Shown here in pieces: positions 26,780-38,108 of a stretch of 64,000 nt of DNA. The translations under genes were made by a program, and so were the position numbers. Within the stretch, counting starts at the first letter, position 1. Each line of letters opens with the position of its first letter. The notes beneath the pieces are model-generated. The model saw only the letters and a list, made by a program, of their open reading frames with translations. It did no database searches and was not told where the DNA came from. The DNA is from Physcomitrium patens. Taxonomy: Eukaryota; Streptophyta; Bryopsida; Funariales; Funariaceae. The DNA lies in NCBI RefSeq assembly GCF_000002425.4, contig NC_037266.1, forward strand, positions 6,265,443-6,329,442, read 5' to 3'.

Positions 26780-28010
26780 GTATGTTCAGTTTATTCTCTG
26801 GAACCTACTTTGCATGCTTCCAGGCAAGTAGAGAATCTATGGTTGATGCAAGACATGCTACCAATGGTTTTGTTTTCTGCGACAGTGAGCATAGACACTA
26901 GTTCAGTCTATACTATTGGACCTCCTTTACATGCTTCTAGGCAAGTAGAAACGTGTCGGTGCACGCCAGACCTTCCAATGTTGGGTTGGTGATGCGAGAG
27001 CCCCCAGGGTCTCCAACCAAAGTATTTTTGTGAGTTGGGTAGACAAGCATACAGTAAACCAGGTTCTAGTTTCTACTCGCATAAATTTAAGATTTACTCC
27101 GAATTTGAGATTTGCTTCAGTTGAGAGGTGGCGTTTTATGCTGGCAGTTCATGGTTAAAGAGAATTGGCAGCTCCCACCAAACTGAGAACCAGCTGGTAA
27201 ATTCCAAACGTAAATAAAATTGAGTTGTGTTTTACATTTTTTTAGAATCTGAACACTAGTCAGGCTAGTTCTGGTACTGTGGAACTCCCGCATGAGCTGT
27301 GACAATGAGCTTAGAAACTTGTTCAGTCTATCCTATTGGACCTACTTAAAATGCTTCTATGCAAGTAGAACCTCTTCAGTCGACCCAATATGTGCCAAAT
27401 TTCTACAGGTATTTAGGCTCACTGTTGGAAATTTGGCTCACTTCGAGGCAAGTACAAACTCTTCGGTCTGTACAAGACATGGCAACGGCTACCTGGGTGA
27501 TCAGCGACAGTGAATCTAAAGACCAGGTCAGTCTATCCTACAGGACCTAATTTAAATGATTTTGGGCAATTAGAAGTTCTTCGATCGACACAAGACGTGT
27601 AAAAGATAGCTTGGTGATCTGCAACAGTTATTTCATAGACTAGTTCACTGGTGATCTGCGACAGTGAACTAGTCTTTACCTTCACTGTGTGAACACCATT
27701 GACTCTAAAGACTAGTTCAGTCTATCCCTTAGGGCCTACTTTACATGCTTTCAGGTAAGTAGAACCTCGTCGGTAGACGCAAGATGTGCCAATGCTAGCT
27801 AGGTTATTTGCAACAGTGAGCCTAAAGACTAGTTCAGTCTATCCCATACGACCTACTTAACATACTTCCAAGCATGTAGAAATCCTTCGATCGACGCAAG
27901 ACATGCTAACGCTGGCTTGGTTATCTGCTACAGTGAGCTTATAGACTTTTTCAGTCTATCATATAGAACCTACTTAGCATGCTTCCAAGCAAGTATAAAT
28001 GGCTCAATTG
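26780..28010. repeat. diverged tandem repeat of about 117-bp units
   Basis: A recurring block contains GTTCAGTCTAT, GGACCTACTT, CATGCTTC and GCAAGTAGAA, followed by a GACGCAAGACATG-like segment and CTGCGACAGTGAGC. Copies are seen near 26785, 26900, 27322, 27527, 27716, 27832 and 27950. The last three are spaced about 116-119 bp; earlier ones are separated by unrelated or degraded sequence. Stops break all frames, so it does not look like a protein repeat. Confidence 0.85.
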
Positions 28011-29400
28011 CCTGCAGTACAGGCAACGTTGGCTTTGTCGGCCGCGACAGTGGGCCTTGGAGCGTTTGCGTTTGCAACTGTGTTCGTCTCCGAGGTGCTC
28101 ACTACGGTGCCGATGTTCTGATCGTCAGTAAGAGGAGAGGGTTGCGTCATGGGCTAACAGCTGTTCAGTTGGTTTGTGAAATGTTAGGTGACCATTTATG
28201 AGATGTTCGTGGGTGTTCCCGCTGGCTTCAGAGTTTGTAGTTGACGATCAATGACTGTCTGCACGGCAATGAGTTCTCATGCCGCTGGATACTGTGTTTC
28301 ACGTGGAATACGTCTACCTCTCTTGCGAAACCATCTTATCTGTTCTAGCCTCATAGGATGGAAGTGAAACGTGAGAGTGTACTAATTCTGTCATTCGACG
28401 GTGATTTAGACCTTTCACACATTAAGAGCTGTCTATTGATAAGTGACATGTATCAGGTGCGTCTCTAGGATGTGTTACTTAATAGAGCCCTAATTTCAAT
28501 AGAATGATATTTTCTTCATTTCCTAGCTCCATTGCATGATGCTTATCGTGGTGAGCTTTATTTTACAGAATCTGCCTTCGTTCACATGTTCTAGGCAACT
28601 GGGTAACCTTCACTTCGTTGAGGAATCACTCAACAAATGAAGCTAAAAAAAACCTTTATTTACCTTACCCTTGCTAGGCAGGCCAGATGCACAAGCCTGT
28701 GAGGACCTTCACCGGTCAAGCGAATAACTGACCTGGTGGCGGGACCAGAGAGCAACCACGTTTGAGATCGATCGTTTTGTAGACAGAAATGGTTGAGCCA
28801 CAAACAACTATTACTCAACAGGATCGGTGGACACGTGTTGGAACGAGTCACCAGTGAGTCAATAGAATTTACATTCGATTACTTGTGAAGAAGGACAGAC
28901 CTTACCGACTTGCTGATTGAGTTTGCGGTGTTGATGTAGGCATGGCCATGACAACTGATCACGCTCTTCACGATGGAGGTTGGTTTCTGAGAGTGGTTGT
29001 GATCATTCACCGATGTGCGGTGGACCTGTTCGAAGCCGCAGCCTCTTGTCGTCGCTTTTGGCAATCTCGTGGAGGTTTGGCTGCTGCTGCTTGCGAGCGC
29101 ATGTTACGTTGGATGAAGCCTTTTCCGGGTGCCGGCTTGTGGGATATAGACGGGGGGTTGCAGGGCCCCGCTATTCGATGGGCAGAGATGGGAAAAATAT
29201 CTCCTCCCCATGTGCTCGAGGATGTAGAGTTGTGAACGGATGAGAACAGATGGGAGCAGATGAGGTTCCCAAATTCAAAACCAGGGCGAAGGGAGTGATG
29301 TGGATGGATGTTGTGTCAGGAAATTACATCCATCCAAGTGAGGGTTTGGGGAGAGTGCCCGCTGCCCGCTCTTCAAGCTTGTATGGGGGTACTGTAATAT
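28011..29400. other. unassigned region
   Basis: GC-richer sequence with open frames of up to 97 codons at 28942-29235 on +. None has a recognisable domain, and neighbouring frames are equally open. No gene is supported. Confidence 0.35.
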
Positions 29401-29478
29401 TTCACTTTCTATAATAATTATTATTATTAGATTTTTTAGAGAATGATAAAACCATCAAATGATCTTAGCCTATCAAGA

Positions 29479-29514
<36 letters not shown>

Positions 29515-31138
29515 ATGTTTCTATATGTTTTTTTTGTATATAGTCTATGTGCTGTAAATGAATATACAAATATGTATCTATACATTTTATGTATACAAAA
29601 TTTTTGTGTAACTATACATATGCATGTTTGTGTAACTAAATGTAATCATGAATGTAATTTTTAAATCTTACTTTTCATAGACTATTTAATGAAAAAAATC
29701 TAAAATACAAGAGTGACTATTTAAAATAATTAAATATTATAAACTATACCATAATGAGTAAAATTTATAAGATTTTTTCTATTGTAAAAATTGACGAATT
29801 TTTTCTTTTTCTTTATTAAAAATAAAGTGGTAAAATATGTTAGCAAAATAATTTTTTTAAAACTAATTTTCCAAGTTATAATTTTTTTGTAGCTTATTCT
29901 TCTAAAGATTGTTAATTTTTCTTTTTATACTAATATATTAGCTTTTAGCTATCTCTTAGATTGTCAGCAAATCAAATTTGGTAGTAGATTATTTTATGTA
30001 TTTCATAATATAAGCTTTGGCACTATCAAAACATTGATTTTGTTAGTTAACTGTAAGAAATATGAATTTAAACAAAAGCTACATAGACAATATTTTTATA
30101 TATCACTTAGAAGAAAAAAAATGAAAAATAAAAAAGAAATATATATATAGATAGAAAAAATTAAAATATTATTGCTAAATACAAAGATGTAAAATCTTGA
30201 GCAAAGATAGGAACACAAAAAATAAATTTGTGCAGTGAAAGTTTGACTATATACAATTTAATTCTTATAAAAACAAAAAAGGCAAAACTAGGATGAAACA
30301 ACATAGAGACCATAGATCATACAAGTAGTCTAGATTGAACATTGATCTAATAGAACAACAACAATAACAAAGAAAAAAGACTACTTTAATAAGATCTTGT
30401 TGTAAACTCAAACTACTTCTATTTAATTGTGGCAACGTTAAATCTTTACTAATATCAGCCATTTATTGCTATACTCAAATTTAATCTAATTTGGGTGTTG
30501 CTTTTTTAGATAAGTTGGATATTTTTGATTTGCCTTAAATTCTTATATTTTATTTTCTATATCTTACATAGGCTAAGTATTTTTGACCCATCTTAGTCTT
30601 ATTGATTTAGGATTGTTTTAGTGTTTAAATGCTATTTATCCATATCTACCACCAAGTAAATCAAGGCAATTTACAAGCATCTATTACAATAGAAGTGTAG
30701 ATCACTAATTAAGTGACAAACTACAAATATTATTTAATATGATTTTTATATACTTTGATGGAATTGGTGAGTATTTGATAAAAGAATTATATAAATGAAT
30801 CATTTACCACTTAGAAACAACTCCTAGGAATATTATTTTGTCAATTTAGACTTACAATTAGATAAGAATAAGCTCTTAATATTTCTCAAAAATATAATAT
30901 ATAAACTTTTTGAAGATGTAATTTCATATGTAAAGCAATTTTAAGTAGTATGTATCTAATATGTTAGTAATTTCTTAAATAAAGATAAATTTTGTAATTA
31001 CTTTATGGAAGGTTTGTCTATGTCTTTTTACCATTTGAGATATATTAAACAAAAGGGCTAAGAATTTTAAAAAAGTAATTTGAACTACCTTAGAAATTGA
31101 GATTATTGAAAAGAAAAATAATTGTATGCTTAGAAAGA

Positions 31139-31139
<1 letters not shown>

Positions 31140-31170
<31 letters not shown>
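31140..31170 (+). repeat. poly-A tract (31 A)
   Basis: Uninterrupted A run. No retroposed gene body is recognisable upstream of it, so it is listed only as a homopolymer. Confidence 0.95.
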
Positions 31171-31172
<2 letters not shown>

Positions 31173-32354
31173 CATAGTAACATTTATACCTTAAAAATAT
31201 CAAATTAATTAACTCCATCAATTTCTTACCTTAATCTATTTCTATTCTTTAACATTTTTATTACCAATTAGTAATCAAACATCTTTAGGCTTATAAGTTT
31301 TTTATAAACTTATTTAAAATAAATTCTGCCATTATAGTTGGCTAAAAGAACTCAAAAATGAGATAAGACAAACAAATATGTGTTAAAAAAAAAATAATGA
31401 TAAACATTATGAAAGCCATAAGTAAAATAAATAAATAAATAAATAATCATTATCAAGAATTGAAATCCAACTATAGATCCTAGGTCTATAAACAAATTTG
31501 AAATCTATGTTTTATTTTTAAAATGATTAATTATAAATTATTGCTAATCAAAAAATAATAAAAATTTATAAATTAATTAAAAAGATTAATGTTATATGAT
31601 AGTTAAGGCTTTTAATATTATGATATAAAATAGATAAATTCTCTATTTATATCATATATTTATAAAATTAATATTTTAAAGTATAAATTAAATTTGGTTT
31701 TTTGTATGTAAAAATAATGTTTACAAAAAAATTATTATCAAAACTTGTTTAGATTAACTCTTATTGTCACAAATTTTAATATCATTTTTTTGCACTATTG
31801 TAGTTATTATATATATATATATATATATATATAGATACGAAAACATCAATTAGACTACCTAAATCTTTAATCAACTCACATGATTTAAGGCCCGTAATGG
31901 AAAACACACCAAAAACACTTTGGTGGAATTTGTATTATACCTCAACTTAGCGTTAGTCTTCTTTGACTTCTTCTATATTTAATTATTTTTTATTATTAAC
32001 TAAGACAAGATTCTCATAAAACATGTCAATAGATTAGCAACCTTCTAAAATAATTAAAAAACATTGTAATAAAATATAATTGTTACTTCTATTAAAATAG
32101 TTTGCGACGTTCTCCACCATAAACTTTGGAACAAGTTGATCAATTTAAGATTTTGGTGCATCGATTTAATGTTCTACTATTTATTATATAAAAGTGCTTA
32201 GATATAAGACAAAGAGACAAAGAATCCATTGGTCAAACATGGTAACAAGGGAACATAAATGAATAAGGGAATGGATGGATGACAATGCCAGAAATTGTGG
32301 CACCAATTGCTGTTAATATCATTATCTATATATACTTTTATATATTTATTTATA

Positions 32355-32356
<2 letters not shown>

Positions 32357-32427
<71 letters not shown>
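32357..32427. repeat. compound (TA)n(GA)n microsatellite
   Basis: About 19 TA units pass directly into about 16 GA units. It has the same architecture and orientation as the repeat at 14066-14120. Confidence 0.95.
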
Positions 32428-32428
<1 letters not shown>

Positions 32429-33540
32429 TTTAGAATTACATTCCAAAAGATTTAAAATTTCTAACCATATTTCCACTTATGTTATATTATATATATATAT
32501 ATAGATATAGATAGACATCTTTGAAATTACAGACTAGCAGTTCTAACTATTTTGATGTAGAGTAATTGTTTAAAAGCTTACGTTCTGTATATTTTTAGTA
32601 TTCAATTTATAATATTCAGTGTGCTAGATATTGTGTGATGGGGTTTTTTAGTATATTTACTTTCTCAAAGTAAGGACTGCTCAGCTTTGCAAAATTATAG
32701 ATTCCTCTATTTCTTCAAGTTTTGTTTTTGACTGCATCGAAGGGTTAATGTTGATGTTCAACACTCCGCACATATTCTGCAGAAGAGAGATGTATAGTTG
32801 AAAAGACAACCATACAGAATCCTAACATATGGTAAAGGTTGTGATATTGCATCCTTATTATCAGGTTTTCTGACCTGATCCATCGGGTATCTCCAGCATA
32901 ATCACACACTTGGGCTTGTGTTCCATCAACTGTTTCTCCAACGATGCAATCTAAAACATAAGCAACGATAACACAAGATGCGTTTCAAATTAGAGAGAAA
33001 GTTTTAACCTGCACTGAAGATTAACACAAGAACTTGAATTCTTTGCACTTATAGAAGCCAAGGGTCAAAAGGGACCTGAGAGAGGACTTGCTTCATTGGA
33101 ATTTCAGTTCCTTGTTCGAAAAAATCACAGGGTTAGTAATTACCTTCGAATCCTGCTCTTGCTCACGCTGTTCATGAAGCATCAGTTTCAGTCTCCAATG
33201 CTTCTCACGTATCTCGTAATCCGTGCACCTGCAATGCAATAAAACTATCAACCTCCCAAAACCAATACACTTTCTTCCTCCTTAATGGTGCCATCGATAG
33301 CGGCCAGAAATCACTTTTTAAATCCATGCTTAATAAATCAAACGCAGGTTGTAATTAAGTGAGACACATCGCGACATTACTCATCTTTTCCCTCGTTATG
33401 TGTGGTGAGAATGCATAACTACTTTCACATTGAAGCCCTAAACATGCTGTCTAGCATAGGAAAGAGTGAAATACTTTTGGAGCAGTATGGTGTTCTGCTC
33501 TAGAATATCATGTAATGATACACCATTTTCTGGAGACATA

Positions 33541-33600
33541 TGTAATGTAATGTAATGTACATGAATGTAATGTACATGAAAAGACATCATGTACATCATG
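33541..33600. repeat. TGTAATGTACATGA-type microsatellite at a MORC exon edge
   Basis: Iterated TGTAA and TGTACATGA units lie directly after the EPAHD codons of the MORC gene. The reading frame of the following DILEQNTILLQK segment differs from that of the preceding exon. Confidence 0.8.
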
Positions 33601-34481
33601 TGCAGGCTCCATGAAGTTTGCCTCCATAACACCTGACACAACGGCAATGCCATGATCAAAAGAGGAACCAGTATTTACGGTTCTCTCACAACCAAATACA
33701 GACTCCCATATAGAACTGAGCTGAATCAGCAAGTATGTAAAATACAATGCAGTTCAGTAGGGGCAAAGCATCCCACATATTGTATTGAGCTACGATAATT
33801 TCAATAACTAACGCAAGTGCGAATATCGATCATGGAGATATAATTAGTGGTGTTCTCACAACTCGCAAACCAGCAAGCCTTAGGAAGGGGCATACCTACA
33901 ACGCCCCACCCCCGACTGCTATTATCATGAAAAACTTTCCAAAATGGCTGCCTCACAGAGTGTAAAGGAGCAAATAATTAGCACTCTAAAAAGAACTCTA
34001 TATGCGAAAATTTGTGAGAGAGTTAGACATGCCGCCCTCAGTCATTCATGCTGAAATGTAACAGATTTTCCCAAGGATAAGCATGGATCCCAACAATACC
34101 ATGATGAGCCGATTCTTGTGATACACATTGAAGCCGTGGACATTAACAAAAGGCGCTTCTTTGGTGAAACCTATGGTGGTAATCACTGTTACCTGGAACA
34201 AAGCAGAAGTGCAAGACATATTTCAGTTTCATGAAACAAGGCCTGAACATCGAAACAGTCCTCAAAGCAAGAACTATCTAGTCTGTTGATGTTGAAAAAG
34301 GGTGCAGTTTCAGCAGTGTTTTGGACAGCATGCCCTTCATACTGTTGTAATAGTAAAAAGAGTTGTTTAAAGTTACGTGACCAGAAAGATCGATTAGAAA
34401 GTTATGCCTTACATGGAGAAAGTAAGAATATCAGGCTCCAGCATTGTAAAGTAATTTCAAGGAGAGGCTATTGGAAAAGAG

Positions 34482-34518
<37 letters not shown>
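34482..34518 (+). repeat. poly-A tract (37 A) in a MORC intron
   Basis: An uninterrupted A run on +, hence poly-T in the sense of the MORC transcript, about 30 bases downstream of the donor at 34548. It is too close to the donor to serve as its own polypyrimidine tract; the acceptor is at 34193. Confidence 0.95.
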
Positions 34519-34523
<5 letters not shown>

Positions 34524-37500
34524 CCTTGGTCGGTTTTCAGGAGATTACATCCTTCACATTCGAGTCCTTGCCCGATCCTATCTGTGGCTTGTACGCAATA
34601 TACTGGGTATGTTTCAGGTCTACCGCTATGCTGTGATGCTGCACAGTCTTTCCTCTCAAGATGATTCGAAAGTTCTCGGGCATATGTAGATACAATATTG
34701 AGGAATACACCTGCAGTGCCAATAATCTCAGATTAGTCATCATATGAAATTAATATATGTCTGCTACGATACTTAGTCTATTCACACCACAGGTTATGGG
34801 ACCTTAAGCGTAGAGCAAGTTCTGGAGCTTGTTACAGTAGCTTCACCCGCAATGAAATTTGGTACTGATTGCTAATATGTTCTTTGACGAGGAGAGCATT
34901 CAACTTGGGTTGCTTGGATTTTTCCTCAGTTCCCACTCGCAGTTGAATATCCTGCGGTTCAAAGATATCCCCCCCCCCAGTTTCACATACTTTTCAAAAA
35001 CACAACCTGTAGACAAACATTCTATAATCAACACCCTTTCTTATGTTTTCTGATACTTGGCACTATGTCATCACTAATGATACTTCATAGATTGCAATAC
35101 ACCTACTTATCATGCATGAACCATGAGTATTCAAGAGCAATGATAATAGAAAATAAAGCGAGTGCCACGTACTCGCTCATCCGTATCAAAATCTAGTTCC
35201 AAGTTTTCGTCATTATTGAGCCACAGATTGTAGACTACAACCTTTGTCCCATGCTTACCTATGTCGTCAAACTGGAAAACAACGGAAAGAACCAAGGTGG
35301 TTAAGCAATGTTTGATGGAAGATTTAATCAAGACAATGAAATTCCCAATTTTGAGACAATAACTTGATGTGAACAACTACCGAACATAGCTTTAATAACC
35401 AAATTAAAAGAAAAATACTTTTAATAGACACGAACGGGGCTATCACAGGGACAAGAAAAGCCCGGATCTGTACATGCAAAAGCAGATTGAAGACAGCGAG
35501 AGAAATGAAGGTTTTAGAAAATAGTTGTTTAAAAAATGGGTACTGCACATCGAATTGAAACACTCAGTACTACTGAAACATTTACCTATATTCCAATCAC
35601 CAAGTAAACCGTATATTCTTGTTTTTGAATAAGTTGTAATAACCTGTTTAAGAAGCTCATGTTCAGAGGAGAAGGGGGACCAGCGTAAGATTGTCCCAAG
35701 ATTGCTGATCCAGTCGTCCATATTCGTCCGAAGGTTAGCTGAAAGTTCAGTGCCATCTAATCTTAATTTGAAATCCACCTGGCACCACAATAATAAGGTA
35801 GTAAGGAAGAGTTTGGCATATTTTGTCAAGGAATACGAATGATATATAAGGACGATGTGCACATTAGTTCCGAACAATTTTTGATTCACAAAATTGACCA
35901 TGCGTAAACATGGATAACTGGTGGAATATACTTTTAAAATAAGAACTAGGTTTTTTATTCTTATACTCTTTTATTTAAAAAAAGAAAAAAGAAACGGAAA
36001 TCTTATGCTCACCATTGGAACCACAATATCCTCATGTCCGGTCTTTATCAAAAACGTGTAAGACAGCAATCCAGCACTTTGTGTCACAAACCTGTCATCG
36101 TTCAGGGAAGACACTCTTAACAGCACATCCTCAACAACTTGAGTAGAAAACACCAGGAAATAGAATTCAATATCTCATTCTACTTCACAATGCTAATGAA
36201 CATTCACATAAGACTCCATGCCTGACTCTAATTGGCGTTCTTATTGATAAAGGCAAGCGTGTGAGACAACTCCTGAATGGTGAAATGAGTTATCCATTCA
36301 TACCCCTTGTTATTTGGCTGGCGAGTAAAAACAATAACGTCTGCACCGAGGCGCATGACACTGGTCTTGAATCCATTGCCATCTGCCACACAGCACAGAT
36401 ATAAATCCACCACTCTAAATGAAGGAACAGAAGGAATCCGTAAGATGATATTCACACGAGGCTACTCCATATCCTTCAAGACAATCGCCAAAACACGATG
36501 ATGAAAGGTAAAGCACAAAATGTCGAAACGAAATATGATCAGAGAAATTCAGTCGAAGCCTTCGTTCAAATGCGTCCACAACCATTGCACAACAATCGCA
36601 CATCAAAGATGATTTTCAGGAACACTGCAGAGTAGGGGGAGCTGAGTCGGAGCCCCTTACATTGTCCAATCGTTGTGTTACTGTTCTTCTGAGAATACCC
36701 CAAGCTCATGCACATGCGGATATCATCCGGACTCATGCCGCCTCCGTCATCTGCAGTGAGCGCCCAAGTTAAAATCTCTTCGTGAGAAATTGTTGTCGGC
36801 AAGTAGAATCCATACACAGCCATTTCGGTTCAACCCAGCTGGACAATTCAAATTTTTCCTACTTTTAGTGAGTGTAGGAACATAAGACAATCATTCCTAA
36901 ACCTAGGGATCTCTGTTTGCATACAAAAAAAATAGAAACGGGGTTACGGACCCTTGAACAAGAAGAGCTGGGGAACCATCGCGAAGGTTTAAGATTTTGT
37001 CAACACGCACACATGTTGCTCCATTCTGCACCTGTAATAATGACGTGCATGTTAGAGTTGGAACTCCTCCCATACCTCAAGCCACATCGATGGTTTCCTG
37101 AATTCAGCACAAGCTCCCTCTCCAGTTTCTTGAACAACTGAAAGCACAATAGATAATTCTTTCGAAGGACGTCATATGACGAACCTCGTCAATAGAATTG
37201 TCCAGCAGCTCGGCAATAGCTAGCAAACGAGAAGCACATTATTTAGAAAAGGATGTGGTGGGGTAAGTAAGGATTTCAATATGGGCAACCACTGGGTGGC
37301 CATGTATCTACGACCCAGGAAACAATTCTCGTCACGCCAAACCTAATTGAAACTTTAAGACTGCTCTGCATACCTCCAAGAGCCCACTTGTGAGACGTGG
37401 CATTTGAGTGCAAAAACTAAGGGTGCACGCGCACATGTTCTATGGCTCCTGTCATCAACATAAAACTCAGATATTATTCATGCAACTCATAGCACCTGCT

Positions 37501-38108
37501 GTAGTTGAGTGCACATCAAAACCACGCGAACGGACAACGAGTGCCTCATGCCAGCAAAAATCATGGTTCCTAGAAGTAGTTAAACTCAACCTTGCTGTAA
37601 ACAGCCAACGTAGATACACGCCCTTCAGCAGGGAAGTTTAAGGCATCCTGGCTTTACTAAGAAAAGATCAGTTCAGAATTAGGCAACTAAAATTTCAGAA
37701 TAGGCTGCACAAACAACGAGAATGCAAACCTTGAACAGCGCGCCTCCTTTTGGAAGCATGGACATGCTGCTTCTCATACAGTTCTCCTGCTTGCCAAAAC
37801 TGGCGACTCAAAGAATCACTTTGAAATTGCTCTCTCCTCCTATTATCGCTGCTCATTTTCCCTTTGGTTTGAATTTCAGCAGCAGAAACATGAACCTGCT
37901 TACTGCCAGGACCGGAAGAATCTTCACCGCCATCTCTGTGTTCACTTCCATCAAGAGCAGGGCCTGGACTCTCACAATCTCTCTCACTATTGGGTTCCAC
38001 CGCCCCATCTTGAACACAACCAAGTTCACGTCGACTACGATTTGAAGGTACCGAATGTGCTGTATCACAATCATCGTCACTACTAAGAAGGTCTATCACT
38101 GCTGCCAT

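Larger units (their letters stand above)
29401..32860. other. AT-rich intergenic desert
   Basis: Extremely AT-rich, with stops in all frames. It contains TA/TG repeats at 29479-29515, a 31-base A tract at 31140-31170, (TA)n at 31808-31833 and a TA/GA compound repeat at 32357-32427. The last 100-200 bases before 32861 probably belong to the 3' UTR of the MORC gene. No gene is seen. Confidence 0.7.
32861..38108 (-). pseudogene. MORC: MORC-family GHKL ATPase gene, reading frame apparently disrupted
   Basis: MORC ATPases act in chromatin compaction and gene silencing. Exons in transcript order: 38108-37730, 37448-37374, 37219-37185, 37031-36953, 36750-36661, 36382-36304, 36091-36013, 35778-35644, 35271-35173, 34951-34847, 34710-34549, 34192-34100, 33720-about 33592, a short exon ending 33475, 33228-33144, 32950-32861. 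The hallmarks are present: HSNATSHKW, AELLDNSIDE (ATP-binding Asn), DDGGGMSPDDIRMCMSLGYS, GNGFKTSVMRLGADVIVF, FVNVHGFNVYHKNRLIM, MEANFMEPAHD, then a helical C-terminus. Three breaks occur: an in-frame TAG at 37417-37419, no in-frame GT donor after 36953, and a frame change across a microsatellite near 33540-33600. All other junctions keep phase and GT-AG. The family is certain; whether it is a young pseudogene, a gene with unusual splicing, or contains sequence errors is open. Confidence 0.65.

Noticed and set aside
28942..29243. Two overlapping open frames near 29 kb
   Set aside because: Two frames are equally open, no motif is recognised, and the GC-rich composition alone explains them.
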